64,000 nucleotides of DNA from Candidatus Binatia bacterium (GTDB lineage Bacteria > Desulfobacterota > Binatia > UBA12015). The position numbers and the translations under genes were made by a program. The notes below the pieces were generated by a model that was not told the origin of the DNA, made no database searches, and saw only the letters and a program-made list of their open reading frames with translations. Where the stretch lies: positions 62,001 through 126,000 of the forward strand of contig DATCMB010000006.1 of NCBI GenBank assembly GCA_036563615.1, read 5' to 3'. How positions within the stretch are numbered: position 1 is the first letter of the stretch; each line of letters starts with the position of its first letter. This document shows, one piece after another, positions 37,991-47,764 of the stretch.

Positions 37991-40285
37991 ATGAAAAACT
38001 TGAAGCGCTACTGGCTGGTCCTCGCCGCGACCGTGCTGGGCACGTTCCTCGTGCTGGGCTTCTTCGGCCGCGAGGTCTACCGTCAAGCACCACCGATCCC
38101 CGAGCGCGTGCTCAGCGAGACCGGCGAGGTCCTGATGACGCGCGACGACATCCTCGACGGCCAGCAGGTGTGGCAGAGCGTCGGCGGTCAGCAGGTCGGC
38201 TCGATCTGGGGGCACGGCGCGTACCAGGCGCCGGACTGGTCGGCCGACTGGCTGCACCGCGAGGCGACGGGCCTGCTCGAGCGCTGGAGCCGCGCCGAGG
38301 CGGGCGTCGAGTTCGCGGCGGCGCCGGAGGCGACGCAGGAAGCGTTGCGCGCGCGTCTGCGCCGCGAGATGCGCACCAACCGCTACGACCCCGAGACCGG
38401 GACGCTGATGGTCTCGGCCGACCGCGCCGCGGTGATGCGCGAGGTCGCGCGCCACTACACGGCGCTCTTCGGTGACGACCCGGCGCTGCAGGAGCTGCGC
38501 GAGGCGTACGCGCTGCACGACGACGCGGTGCCCGACGCCGAGCGGCGCGAGAAGCTCGCGGCGTTCTTCTTCTGGACCGCGTGGGCCTGCGCGGCGGAGC
38601 GCCCGGGCTCGACGGCGAGCTACACCAACAACTGGCCGCACGAGGAGCTGGTCGGCAACCGGCCGACGAGCGCGAACGTGCTCTGGTCGGTGCTGAGCGT
38701 GACGCTGCTCGTCGCCGGGATCGGCGCCCTCGTCTGGTACAAGGCCTTCCGCGATCGCGAGGAGCCGCTGCCGGCGCCGCCGACCGAGGATCCGCTCGAC
38801 GGCATCGCGCTCACGCCGTCGATGCGTGCGGTCGCCAAGCTGTGCTTGACGGTGATCGGGCTCTTCGTCCTGCAGGTGCTGCTCGGCGTTCTGACGGCGC
38901 ACTACACGGTCGAGGGGCAGGCGCTGTTCGGCATCCCGCTCGCGCGCTGGCTGCCGTACGCGGTGACCCGCACCTGGCACGTGCAGACGGCGGTGTTCTG
39001 GATCGCGACGGCGTTCCTCGCCGCGGGGCTGTTCCTCGCGCCCGCCGTCGGCGGCCGCGAGCCGCGCTTCCAGCGGCTCGGCGTCAACGTGCTGTTCGGC
39101 GCGCTGCTCGTCGTCGTGCTCGGCTCGCTCGCCGGCGAGTGGCTGTCGGTGCAGCAGGTGTTCGGCCTCGACGCCGGCTTCTGGTTCGGCCACCAGGGCT
39201 ACGAGTACGTCGACCTCGGACGCGCGTGGCAGATCGCGCTCTACGTCGGGCTCGTGCTGTGGCTCGTGCTGATGCTGCGCGGCCTCGCTCCGGCGCTCGC
39301 GCGCCGCGAGGCGATCCGTCCGATCGTCGCGCTGTTCGCCGGCGCGTCGGCGGCGATCGGACTGTTCTACGGCGCGGGGCTGTTCTACTCGGCGCGCACC
39401 CACCTGTCGGTGATGGAGTACTGGCGCTGGTGGGTCGTGCACCTGTGGGTCGAGGGCTTCATGGAGGTGTTCGCCACCGCGGCGATGGCCTTCCTGTTCA
39501 CCCGGCTCGGTCTCGTGCGTCCGAGCAGCGCGGCGCGCGGCGTCCTGCTCGCGACCTCGATCTTTCTGCTTGGCGGAATCCCCGGGACGTTCCACCACCT
39601 GTACTTCAGCGGCACGCCGGTCTCGATCCTCGCGGTCGGCGCGAGCTTCAGCGCGCTCGAGGTGGTGCCGCTCGCGCTGATCGGGCTCGAGGCCTGGGGC
39701 ACGCTGCGCATGGAGCGTCGCGTGGCGTGGATGGAGCGCTACCGCTGGCCGATCCGCTTCTTCGTCGGCGTGGCGTTCTGGAACCTGGTCGGCGCCGGCG
39801 TGTTCGGCTTCCTGATCAACCCGCCGATCGCGCTCTACTTCATGCAGGGTCTGAACACGACCCCGGTGCACGCGCACACCGCGCTGTTCGGCGTCTACGG
39901 TCTGCTGGCGCTCGGCCTCGTGCTGATCGTGCTGCGTCGCCTGCGTCCCGCGGGCGAGTGGAAGGAGGGCGCGCTCGCGTACGCCTTCTGGGCGATGAAC
40001 GTCGGGCTCGCGCTGATGGTGCTGCTGAGCCTGTTGCCGATCGGCCTCGTGCAGGCGTGGGCGAGCCTCGAGCACGGTCTGTGGTACGCGCGCAGCGCCG
40101 ACCTGCTGCAGCTGCCGCTCCTCCAGGGTCTGCGCTGGGCGCGGATCGTCGGCGACGTCGTGTTCTTGACGGGTGTCGGCGCGCTGGTCTGGTTCGTCGC
40201 CGGGCTGTGGACCGGGCACTCGTACGTCGCGCGGCAGCCGGTGACCGAGCCGGACACCGCGGGCGTCGTGCCGGACGCCGCGTGA
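37991..40285 (+). CDS. norZ: Quinol-dependent nitric oxide reductase (qNOR)
   Basis: The 764-aa membrane protein starts at ATG 37991 behind GGTGGAG. The N-terminal part (WQSVGGQQVGSIWGHGAYQAPDWSADWLHRE) is the haem-free cytochrome-like domain typical of single-subunit NorZ/NorB. The catalytic helices hold haem His in RTWHVQTAVFW and HAHTALFG, and the iron-B site His and Glu in VVHLWVEGFMEVF and GTFHHLYFSG. It reduces NO to N2O with quinol, here probably menaquinol made by the men operon 10 kb away. It is cotranscribed with ric under NorR and sigma-54 control. Confidence 0.96.
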   Translation: MKNLKRYWLVLAATVLGTFLVLGFFGREVYRQAPPIPERVLSETGEVLMTRDDILDGQQVWQSVGGQQVGSIWGHGAYQAPDWSADWLHREATGLLERWSRAEAGVEFAAAPEATQEALRARLRREMRTNRYDPETGTLMVSADRAAVMREVARHYTALFGDDPALQELREAYALHDDAVPDAERREKLAAFFFWTAWACAAERPGSTASYTNNWPHEELVGNRPTSANVLWSVLSVTLLVAGIGALVWYKAFRDREEPLPAPPTEDPLDGIALTPSMRAVAKLCLTVIGLFVLQVLLGVLTAHYTVEGQALFGIPLARWLPYAVTRTWHVQTAVFWIATAFLAAGLFLAPAVGGREPRFQRLGVNVLFGALLVVVLGSLAGEWLSVQQVFGLDAGFWFGHQGYEYVDLGRAWQIALYVGLVLWLVLMLRGLAPALARREAIRPIVALFAGASAAIGLFYGAGLFYSARTHLSVMEYWRWWVVHLWVEGFMEVFATAAMAFLFTRLGLVRPSSAARGVLLATSIFLLGGIPGTFHHLYFSGTPVSILAVGASFSALEVVPLALIGLEAWGTLRMERRVAWMERYRWPIRFFVGVAFWNLVGAGVFGFLINPPIALYFMQGLNTTPVHAHTALFGVYGLLALGLVLIVLRRLRPAGEWKEGALAYAFWAMNVGLALMVLLSLLPIGLVQAWASLEHGLWYARSADLLQLPLLQGLRWARIVGDVVFLTGVGALVWFVAGLWTGHSYVARQPVTEPDTAGVVPDAA

Positions 40286-40320
40286 CGTTGAGACGTCGCA
40301 CGGCCTGACGTGACGGGGGC

Positions 40321-40357
40321 GGCGTGCGCGGGGCGACGGAGGTCGCCCGCGCACGCC
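40321..40357. terminator. Strong GC hairpin after norZ
   Basis: Arms 40321-40337 and 40342-40357 pair over 16 bases with one bulged G and a four-base loop. No T-tract follows. It is placed 35 bases after the norZ stop and likely ends or protects the ric-norZ transcript. Confidence 0.6.
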
Positions 40358-40486
40358 GTCGTCCGTTGGACGGCGCGGACGGAGCGCGCTCGCGGACCGT
40401 CCCGAGGTGCGCGACGTCCGATCGAGCGTTTGCTCTAGCCAAGCACCGCGGAGCCGTCGTAGAACCGCCGCAGGAGGGTTCCTGCG

Positions 40487-41632
40487 ATGGCTGCCGCGCG
40501 ACGCAACTACAGGATCATCTCGGCCGACTCCCACACCGTCGAGCCGCCGGACCTGTGGGAGAAGTGGCTCGAGCGCAAGTACCTCGACACCGCGCCGAAG
40601 CTGGTCGACGACGGCGCCGGCGGGCACGCCTGGCTCTACATGGGCGCCTCGACGCCCGAGCCGCTCGGCCTCGTCACCTGCGTCGGGACGCGTCCCGAGG
40701 ACCTCAAGTGGACCGGCGCCCGCTACGGCGAGACCATCCACCCGTCCTGCTACGACGGCGCCGAGCGCTTGAAGGTGATGGACGTCGACGGCGTCGACGC
40801 CGAGATGCTCTACCCGCCGCAGCGCGCGATGCTGACCTTCATGCGCAACAAGGACGTCGACGCGCACCTGGCCGGCATCCGCGCCTACAACCGCTGGCTC
40901 AAGGAAGGCTTCTGCGCCGCGGACCCCGATCGCCTGATCGGCATCTTCCAGATGCCGAACGTCGGCATCGAGACCGCCGTCTCCGAGCTCGAGCGCGCGA
41001 AGAAGGAGGGCTTCCGCGGCGTCGCGATCTCGGCGTGGCCGTCGGGCGGCGACAACCTACGCCCCGAGGACGATCCGTTCTGGGAGCGCGCCGCGGACCT
41101 CGACATGCCGGTGTCGATCCACCTGCTGCTCGCCGCGCAGCAGACCAAGACGCCGGCCTCGAAGCCGGCGGCGGTGGCGATCGGCGCGACCGCGTTCTCG
41201 CTCACCATGCCGCTCATCACCGAGATGATCTTCCAGGGCGTGTTCGACCGCTTCCCGAAGCTCCGCATGGCGGCGGTCGAGACGGGCGTCGGCTGGATCC
41301 CGCACTTCCTCGAGATGACCGACGACCGCTACTGGCGGAACCGCTTCTGGGCGGGCACCAAGCTGAAGAAGGTGCCGAGCGACTACTTCCGCGACCACTG
41401 GCTCGCGACCTTCATCGTCGACCGCAACGGCGTCTCGGTGCGCCACCAGGTCGGCGTCGACAACATGGCGTGGTCGACCGACTTCCCGCACCACGGCAAC
41501 GACTGGCCGTACTCGCGGCGCGTGATCGACTCGCTGTTCGCCGACGTGCCCGAGGTCGAGCGGCGCAAGATCGTGTGCGACAACGCGGCGCGCTTCTGGG
41601 GACTCAGCGAGGAGCGCTGGGGCGCCGCCTGA
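40487..41632 (+). CDS. Amidohydrolase-2 family protein (first of two)
   Basis: The 381-aa protein starts behind AGGAGGG. It has the TIM-barrel metal enzyme pattern: IISADSHTVEPPDLW (DxH), VDAEMLYPPQRAML, YNRWLKEGFCAADPDRLIG, SIHLLLAA and the Asp of WSTDFPHHGND. It belongs with gamma-resorcylate decarboxylase/ACMSD-like enzymes, which act on C-C or C-N bonds using a divalent metal. The substrate is unknown. The other member is at 46350-47573. Confidence 0.87.
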   Translation: MAAARRNYRIISADSHTVEPPDLWEKWLERKYLDTAPKLVDDGAGGHAWLYMGASTPEPLGLVTCVGTRPEDLKWTGARYGETIHPSCYDGAERLKVMDVDGVDAEMLYPPQRAMLTFMRNKDVDAHLAGIRAYNRWLKEGFCAADPDRLIGIFQMPNVGIETAVSELERAKKEGFRGVAISAWPSGGDNLRPEDDPFWERAADLDMPVSIHLLLAAQQTKTPASKPAAVAIGATAFSLTMPLITEMIFQGVFDRFPKLRMAAVETGVGWIPHFLEMTDDRYWRNRFWAGTKLKKVPSDYFRDHWLATFIVDRNGVSVRHQVGVDNMAWSTDFPHHGNDWPYSRRVIDSLFADVPEVERRKIVCDNAARFWGLSEERWGAA

Positions 41633-41744
41633 CGCCCCGGCGCTCGCCGCTCGAAGCCCCGCGTGCCACGACGCCGAGGCCCGCGCTACGCCGCGCGGCG
41701 GATTCTAGGCTTGATGGTGCCGTCCGGCGCGGGCGCCGTCGCGC

Positions 41745-42365
41745 TCAGGGCAGGTCGTCCGGGCAGGCGCTCGGCGCCGGGCTCTTGCGCGCCGTGAACA
41801 TCTTGCCGTTCGACCCGTCCTTGCCCACTTTGCCGCCGAACCGCATGCAGTAGCGCTCGGGGGCGGTGCCGACCTCGAGCACGACGTCGATCGGATCCTG
41901 GCGCACGCCGGGCTGCAGGTCGAAGTCGAGGACCGTCGGGCCGCGGCCGTAGCAGAGCGCGCGGACCGTGCGCTGACCGCGGATCTCGACCCGCTTGCAG
42001 GTCCCCTGATCCATCTCGCGGTCGTTGTAGCGCCAGCTCCCGGTCTTCCGTCCCGTCCAGTTCTCGCACGGCAGGTCGGTGACGTGGGTCTCGCCGGTCA
42101 GCGCGCTGCGCACGATGAGCCGGCCGCCGCCGCCGCCGGCGCCGCTGCAGGTCGGGTCGCCCGCGCTGCCCGGCGGCTGGATCGAGACCGAGTCGCTGCG
42201 TCCGGTGACGACGATGCGGTTGCGCTTCTCCTGGTCCGGCAGCTTGTTGGTGATGACGAGCCGCGCGCCCGGCACGAGCTGGTCGGCCGCGTGGGCGCTG
42301 TGGGCAATCGCTCCGCCGCCGAGCGTCGCCGTGGCGAGCAGGATGGCGAAAGTGGTCCTTGACAT
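41745..42365 (-). CDS. Secreted protein of unknown function
   Basis: The 206-aa protein has a clear signal peptide (FAILLATATLGGG, cleavage near AHSAHA). The mature part is predicted mostly beta, with LVITNKLPDQEKRNRIVV, a Gly-rich loop and five Cys that could form disulfides. No family is recognised. It converges with the amidohydrolase gene and has a 373-base upstream region. Confidence 0.75.
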   Translation of the reverse strand: MSRTTFAILLATATLGGGAIAHSAHAADQLVPGARLVITNKLPDQEKRNRIVVTGRSDSVSIQPPGSAGDPTCSGAGGGGGRLIVRSALTGETHVTDLPCENWTGRKTGSWRYNDREMDQGTCKRVEIRGQRTVRALCYGRGPTVLDFDLQPGVRQDPIDVVLEVGTAPERYCMRFGGKVGKDGSNGKMFTARKSPAPSACPDDLP

Positions 42366-42738
42366 GCGTTCCGTCCCTCTTCGCGACGGCTTCTCCCGCC
42401 GCGCATCTCTCAGAAGTGCGAACGTGCGAGCAGACGTTCAGGTGCCGTGCGGTGGGCGAGGTCGCGCGCGGGAAGAGCAATTCCGGGACCCGCGGGGCGC
42501 GCCGCTCGAAGCTCGTTGATCTCGCCCGGACGGTGGCGTCCTGCCCCACGCGGACGCCGCGAACGGGCCGATTTTCCGGGAGCTTTCCGCGGCGCGACGC
42601 GCGGCGAGGGATTTCGCTACGGCGAACGCGCAGCTCTGGCAGCCGTGCCACGTCGCGCGCGGGCGCGAACCCGTGGGCGCGCAGCACCCTGGCGAACGCC
42701 GCGTCGCCCGCGCGACCCGCGCGCTCCCGAAGAGACGC
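42366..42738. other. Intergenic stretch without a supported gene
   Basis: It lies between the end of the ABC ATPase gene and the start of the secreted protein gene, both on the minus strand. Reading frames through it are Arg-rich and resemble no protein. It should contain the promoter of the secreted protein gene and possibly the end of the exporter transcript, but I see no clear -35/-10 pair, terminator or RNA gene. Confidence 0.5.
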
Positions 42739-43974
42739 TCAGCGCTCGACCGGGACCACCGACCAGGCGCGCGGCTGGTGGTAGAGGCTCCGCCCGATCA
42801 CCTCGTCGGAGCGCACCGTGAAGCGGAACGACTCGACCGTGTCGAGCGGCGTCATCCCCTCGCGCACGAGGATGCGCGCGCTGTAGATCCCCGGCACGAG
42901 CCCGCACCACGGCCAGTGCATGCGCAGCTCGACCGTGCCCGCGGTGAGCGCCAGCCGCCGTCCGTCGGCCGACGACATCAGGTGCAGCACGCGCTCCGCG
43001 TCGCCCATGCCGCTGATGATCACCGTCATCGCGCCGTCCGCGACGTTGCGCCGCACGCGGCAGCGCACGCACAGCGTCGCCGGACGTCCGGTCACCGGTC
43101 CGCGCAGCGGCGCGGCGCTCTCGTCCGTGAACCACACCGACTCGACGTCGACGCCGAGGCTCTCGGCGTCGGGCTTGGGCGGCAGGTCGAGGCGGCCGTC
43201 GCCGGTCAGCGTCGCGCCGACGTCGTCCTCCTCGTAGCGCCGCAGGACCTCGGGCGTCGGTCCCTCGCAGACGAGTTCGCCGGCGCGCAGGTAGACCGCG
43301 CGCTCGCAGACGTTCAGCACCGCGTGCGGGTTGTGCGACACCAGGATGAACGCCGTGCCGCGCTCGCGCAGCTGCGCGAGACGCTGGAAGCACTTGCGGC
43401 GAAAGCGCGCGTCGCCGACCGCGAGCACCTCGTCGATCAGCAGCAGGTCGGGCTCGGTGTGCACGGCGCACGCGAAGCCGAGCCGTGCCGCCATGCCGCT
43501 CGAGTACGTCTGCACGGGCGCGTCGATCGCGTCCGCGAGCTCGGCGAAGGCGATCACCGAGTCGAGGCGCTTGCGCACCTCCGCCGTCGAGACGCCGAGG
43601 ATCGCCATGTTGGCGAAGATGTTCTCGCGTCCGCTCAGCACGGGATCGAAGCCGGCGCCGAGCGCGATCAGGGGCGCGACGCGGCCGCGGATGCGGATCC
43701 TGCCGGTGTCGGGACGGATCAGGCCGCCGATCATGCGCAGGAGCGTCGTCTTGCCGGCGCCGTTCGAGCCGACGAGGCCGATCGCCTCGCCCGGCTCGAG
43801 GCGCAGCGAGACGTCGCGCACCGCCCAGAACTCGCCGGTGCGCAGCCGGTCGGGGTGGCGCCGTCCGCCGGTCAGCTCGCCGACCACGTCGAGCACGCCG
43901 TAGAGCAGCGAGCGGTCGAGCGCGCGGCAGAACTTCTTCGACACGCCGTCGATCTCGAGCGTCGGCGCGGCCAT
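42739..43974 (-). CDS. Polysaccharide-export ABC transporter ATPase (Wzt/TagH type)
   Basis: The 411-aa protein has Walker A GSNGAGKTT, signature YSSGMAARL and Walker B LLLIDEVLAVGD with H-loop VSHNPHAV. After residue 265 there is a C-terminal beta domain like the carbohydrate-binding domain of Wzt. This ATPase class exports O-antigen, teichoic acid or other polysaccharides finished with a terminal group. It overlaps the permease gene by one base (TGATG). Confidence 0.92.
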   Translation of the reverse strand: MAAPTLEIDGVSKKFCRALDRSLLYGVLDVVGELTGGRRHPDRLRTGEFWAVRDVSLRLEPGEAIGLVGSNGAGKTTLLRMIGGLIRPDTGRIRIRGRVAPLIALGAGFDPVLSGRENIFANMAILGVSTAEVRKRLDSVIAFAELADAIDAPVQTYSSGMAARLGFACAVHTEPDLLLIDEVLAVGDARFRRKCFQRLAQLRERGTAFILVSHNPHAVLNVCERAVYLRAGELVCEGPTPEVLRRYEEDDVGATLTGDGRLDLPPKPDAESLGVDVESVWFTDESAAPLRGPVTGRPATLCVRCRVRRNVADGAMTVIISGMGDAERVLHLMSSADGRRLALTAGTVELRMHWPWCGLVPGIYSARILVREGMTPLDTVESFRFTVRSDEVIGRSLYHQPRAWSVVPVER

Positions 43975-44861
43975 CAGCTCCCCACCCGCTCGACGACGAA
44001 GGGCATCGCGAGCCGGAACACGACCCAGGTGACGAGCAGCCCGCAGAGCGAAAGGGCCGTCACCACCGCGAAGCGCAGCGGATCCGACACGACGCCGGTG
44101 GTCGCGAGCTCGCGCGTCGTCACGAGCAGCGGCGTCACGGGGTTCCAGCGCACGAGCGTCGCGAACGTGCCGCTTTCGGGCACCGGATAGACGACCGGCG
44201 TCAAGAGCAACCAGGTGCCGGTGAAGAGCGCGAGCCCGCGCGAGACGTCGCGGTAGAGCAGCCCGAGCGGCGCGAGAAACAGCCCGACGAGCGTTCCGAA
44301 CAGGACCAGGCTCGCGAGCGCCAGCGGCGCGAGCGCGACCGTCGACGCGACCGGCACCGCGAACCACCAGAACAGCGCCGTCACCAGCACCAGCTTGACG
44401 AGCAGGTTGAAGCCGATCTCGATCAGCTTCGCGAGCACGATCGCCTCGCGCGGGAAGTTGACCCGCGCGAGCATCACGCGCGCCGCGGAGACGCCGGCGA
44501 CCGGTCCGTTCATCGCCTCGACGAACGTCTGCCACAGCGTCGTGCTGAACATGACGTAGGCCGGGTAGGGGATGTCGGTCGCGCCGACCCGGATCACGTT
44601 CGCCCGGTTCGCGAGCGTGAAGCCCGCGGCGAGGACGATCGGCGGGATGAACGCCCAGGCGACGCCGAGCACGGACTGGCGGTACTGCGCGCGCAGGTTG
44701 CGCAGCGCGAGCTGCCAGGCGAGCGAGCGCGACGCGCGCACCGCGCCCAGCATCTCGCGCGCGAGCCGCCCCGGATGCCGGAGGCTGCTCTCGGCGGTGT
44801 AGACGATCTCGTCGGCGTGCTCGCCGAAAGCCGCCGTCCGCCGCGAGCGCTCGCGTCTCAC
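43974..44861 (-). CDS. Polysaccharide-export ABC transporter permease (Wzm/TagG type)
   Basis: The GTG at 44861 overlaps the sulfatase stop (GTGA). The 295-aa protein has six hydrophobic helices and the ABC-2 pattern LRNLRAQYRQSVLGVAWAFIPP, RVNFPREAIV and RWNPVTPLLVTTREL, typical of O-antigen exporters. It pairs with the following ATPase. Because it is translated right after a secreted sulfatase, the exported glycan and the sulfatase are probably linked. Confidence 0.92.
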   Translation of the reverse strand: MRRERSRRTAAFGEHADEIVYTAESSLRHPGRLAREMLGAVRASRSLAWQLALRNLRAQYRQSVLGVAWAFIPPIVLAAGFTLANRANVIRVGATDIPYPAYVMFSTTLWQTFVEAMNGPVAGVSAARVMLARVNFPREAIVLAKLIEIGFNLLVKLVLVTALFWWFAVPVASTVALAPLALASLVLFGTLVGLFLAPLGLLYRDVSRGLALFTGTWLLLTPVVYPVPESGTFATLVRWNPVTPLLVTTRELATTGVVSDPLRFAVVTALSLCGLLVTWVVFRLAMPFVVERVGS

Positions 44862-46273
44862 GACGGCGGCGAGGCCGCCGGCAGCAGCGTGGGCGCGCGC
44901 GTGGCGCGCGGCGCGGCGATCAGCGCCGGCTCGGCGCAGACCGCGCGCTCGACGTCGAGGCCCTGCTCGAGCGCCGCCGCGCTGCCGACGAGACCGCCCT
45001 CGAGCAGGCTGCACGCGCGTCCACGGCACCTGGACATCTTCTTCACGGTCTGCGCGTAGACCTCGTCCTCCGGTCCGCACGGGCGCGGGTGCATCTCGTC
45101 GGGGTCGCGGATCAGGTCGAACACCATGCAGGGCCCGTCGTTCCAGCGCGCATACTTGACGTCGTTCGTGCGCAGGCCCTTCCAGACGAGGTGCTTCTGC
45201 AGCGCCCAGAACTCGAGCAGCAACCGGTCGCGCCACGGCATCTCCGGCTCGGCCGAGAGCAGCGGCACCATCGAGCGTCCGTCGACGCTGTCGGGCACCG
45301 GCACGCCGGCGAGCTCGGCGAAGGTCGGCGCGATGTCCTGCGACGCGACCAGCGCGTCGCTGCGTCCCTTCCGCACACCAGGGCCGCGCACGTAGAGCGG
45401 TATGCGCGACGCTTCCTCGTACGGCTGGCCCTTGCCGGCGTCGAGGCCGTGCTCGCCCATGAAGACGCCGTTGTCGGTGGTGAAGAAGACGTACGTCCGG
45501 TCGAGGACGCCGCGCTCGCGGAGGACGTCGAGCAGCATCTCCACGCCTTCCTCGACGGCGAGCATCATCTCGAGCCGGGTGCGCACGAGCTTCCCGACCT
45601 CGTCGCGGTCGGCGGAGAACGACGGCGGCCACTTGATCTCGAGGTCGTCGAAGCGTCCCCGGTGCCGCTTGGCCGACGCGAACGGGCCGTGCGGCGCGAG
45701 CGGCGCCCACACCGCGAGGAAGGGCTCCGGCGCGCTCGCGAGGAAGCGCGCGGTCTCGATGGCGAAGAGATCGACGTCGTAGACGCGCTGGACGTGAGAG
45801 ACCTCGCCGTTCTCGCGCAGCACGTGGTAGTCGGCGCGGTGCAGCATGCGGATGCCCGACGTCCAGCGGTCCCAGCCCGGCGGCACGTAGGAGAGGTTGC
45901 CGCCGTAGCCGTTGACGTACTTGCCGAAGTAGCCGGTCGTGTAGCCCGCGCGCTGCAGCCAGGTGGCGAAGGTCTCGTACTCGCCGCCGCGGGCGTGGAA
46001 CGGCTTCAGGAAGTTGCCCGTGATCCCGTGGTTGTGGGCGTACTGGCCGGTCAGCATGCTGACCCGCGACGGCGCGCACACGGGCGTCGTCGCCACCATG
46101 CCGAGCTCGAGCCCTGGCTCGGCCAGCATCTCGCGCAGCCGCGGCAGGTACGACATCAGTCGCGGGCTCAGGTCGTCGGTCAAGATGAAAAGAATGTTGG
46201 GGGGCTGCTGCGCGGCCGCCGTGGTCGAGACGACCAGGAGCAGCAGCGCGGCGGCGAGGAGCCGTCGGATCAT
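44858..46273 (-). CDS. Secreted sulfatase in an exporter operon
   Basis: The 471-aa protein has a signal peptide (LLAAALLLLVVSTTAAA). The sulfatase core starts PNILFILTDD. The modification site is CAPSRVSMLTGQYAHNHG, where Cys would become formylglycine; it is followed by GKYVNGYGG and TTDNGVFMGEHG. The last 70 residues form a less conserved Cys-containing tail. It should hydrolyse sulfate esters (or phosphonates) outside the cytoplasm. It is the first gene of a coupled three-gene unit with the polysaccharide ABC exporter. Confidence 0.9.
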   Translation of the reverse strand: MIRRLLAAALLLLVVSTTAAAQQPPNILFILTDDLSPRLMSYLPRLREMLAEPGLELGMVATTPVCAPSRVSMLTGQYAHNHGITGNFLKPFHARGGEYETFATWLQRAGYTTGYFGKYVNGYGGNLSYVPPGWDRWTSGIRMLHRADYHVLRENGEVSHVQRVYDVDLFAIETARFLASAPEPFLAVWAPLAPHGPFASAKRHRGRFDDLEIKWPPSFSADRDEVGKLVRTRLEMMLAVEEGVEMLLDVLRERGVLDRTYVFFTTDNGVFMGEHGLDAGKGQPYEEASRIPLYVRGPGVRKGRSDALVASQDIAPTFAELAGVPVPDSVDGRSMVPLLSAEPEMPWRDRLLLEFWALQKHLVWKGLRTNDVKYARWNDGPCMVFDLIRDPDEMHPRPCGPEDEVYAQTVKKMSRCRGRACSLLEGGLVGSAAALEQGLDVERAVCAEPALIAAPRATRAPTLLPAASPPS

Positions 46274-46349
46274 CCTACGTGTTCTGCCGAAGCGCGCCGC
46301 CGCCGTCGAGTCACGATGTGGCGAGCGAGTCGCAGGGACGCGTCGGCGT

Positions 46350-47573
46350 TCAGGCGGCTTGCGGCGGCGGCAGCGAGTACAGCTCGGCGGCGTTGAGGCC
46401 GAGGATTCGCTCCTGCGCCGCGGGCGGCAGGCCGTACATCGCCTCGCGCAGCTCGCGGATGACGCCGGGGATCTTGGCGTCGGGGTGCGGGTAGTCGCTC
46501 GCCCAGATGATGCGCTCGGCGCCGACCAGCGGGCTCTCGGCGGTGAAGCGCAGCGTCGACTCGTCGGGGTCGAAGGAGATCCAGCACTGCCGCTTGAAGT
46601 ACTCCGAGGGCTTCATCTTCATCTGCGGCACGTCCCACGGAAAGATCTCGAAGTGGTGGTCGAGCCGCTCGAGCCAGGGCACGATCCAGCCGCCGTTCGC
46701 CTCGAGGAAGATCACCTTGAGCTTCGAGAAGCGCTCGAGGGTGCCGCCGCAGATCAGCATGGTCAGCGTCGTCTGCATGTCGAAGACGTTCGACAGCGCC
46801 TGCGTGAAGAAGATGTTTTGGATGCCGACCATGCCGGTCATCTCGGCCTCGCGGCTCGCGTCGTACATGCCGCGCGCGCCCGGGGCGACGAACTTCGCGA
46901 AGCCCAGGTCGCGGCACGCGCCCGGCAGGTCGTTGGCGAGGTACGGGTGGAAGCCGACGGTGAGGTCGAGGTCCTGCAGCGTCGCCCACAGGCGGTCGTA
47001 CACCGGATCGCAGAAGAACTTGCCGTCGACCGAAGGATTCGGCCGCAGGAAGACGCCGACCAGCCCGAGCTCCTTGGCCTTCTTGGCCATGCGCACCGCG
47101 CGGTCGACGTCGGTCTGGACGATCGACGCGATGCCGAACAGCCGCGTCGGCGCGTGCCGGCAGTAGTCGGCAAGCCAGCGGTTGTAGGCGTCGCCCTGCG
47201 CCTCGGCGAAGTCGAGGTCCTTGAAGCCCGAGAGGCCGAGGAACAGCGTCGGGTAGACGACCGCCTGCTGGATGTCGTCGCTCGCCATCTCCTTGAGGCG
47301 CTCGTCCGGACGGAACGCGCCCGGCTTCACCTCGCTGTACTTGAGCTCGCCGCGCTGCGCGCGCAGCCGGTCCTCGAGCGACAGCCCGCCGGTTCCCGCG
47401 AGCGCCATGAAGTTCGCGTTCGTGACGCGACCCTGGAAGTGCAGCCACTCGCTGCCGTCGGGCCGGGTCTCGATGTGGAAGCACTGCTCGCGGTACTTGG
47501 CGGGGATGTAGTCGAGCATCGCGGTCGGGTGCTCGAGCACGTGGCCGTCGGCGTCGACGATGCGCTGCTGCAT
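46350..47573 (-). CDS. Amidohydrolase-2 family protein (second of two)
   Basis: The 407-aa protein starts at ATG 47573, with a G-rich ribosome site about eight bases away. Motifs are IVDADGHVLEHPTAML (DxH), LVGVFLRPNPSVDG, TVGFHPYLAND and WASDYPHPDAKIPGV. It is similar in kind to the protein at 40487 but only distantly alike in sequence. Such enzymes are metal-dependent hydrolases or decarboxylases of aromatic or cyclic acids. Substrate unknown. Confidence 0.87.
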   Translation of the reverse strand: MQQRIVDADGHVLEHPTAMLDYIPAKYREQCFHIETRPDGSEWLHFQGRVTNANFMALAGTGGLSLEDRLRAQRGELKYSEVKPGAFRPDERLKEMASDDIQQAVVYPTLFLGLSGFKDLDFAEAQGDAYNRWLADYCRHAPTRLFGIASIVQTDVDRAVRMAKKAKELGLVGVFLRPNPSVDGKFFCDPVYDRLWATLQDLDLTVGFHPYLANDLPGACRDLGFAKFVAPGARGMYDASREAEMTGMVGIQNIFFTQALSNVFDMQTTLTMLICGGTLERFSKLKVIFLEANGGWIVPWLERLDHHFEIFPWDVPQMKMKPSEYFKRQCWISFDPDESTLRFTAESPLVGAERIIWASDYPHPDAKIPGVIRELREAMYGLPPAAQERILGLNAAELYSLPPPQAA

Positions 47574-47764
47574 GGCGAAGCCCCCCTCGCCGAGCGGAAA
47601 GCCTGCGGCGACGGCGCCACAGATACGCGCGCCCCGCGCGGGACGCAACGCCCGTGCGCCGCGCGCGCGCGCTGGATCCGGCGTGCGCGCGCAGAGAGCG
47701 TCAGCGTCGCCGTCGCCGCAGCGCTCGAGCGCGTCGCGCGCGCGCTCCGGCGCGCACGCTCGGG

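Noticed and set aside
37883..40867. A 994-aa open frame opposite norZ
   Set aside because: It is rich in Arg, His and Asp with no motif, while the plus strand encodes a textbook NO reductase; high GC makes long antisense frames common.
41686..42687. A minus-strand Arg-rich frame through the 42.4-42.7 kb gap
   Set aside because: No family features, overlaps the better-supported secreted protein in another frame.
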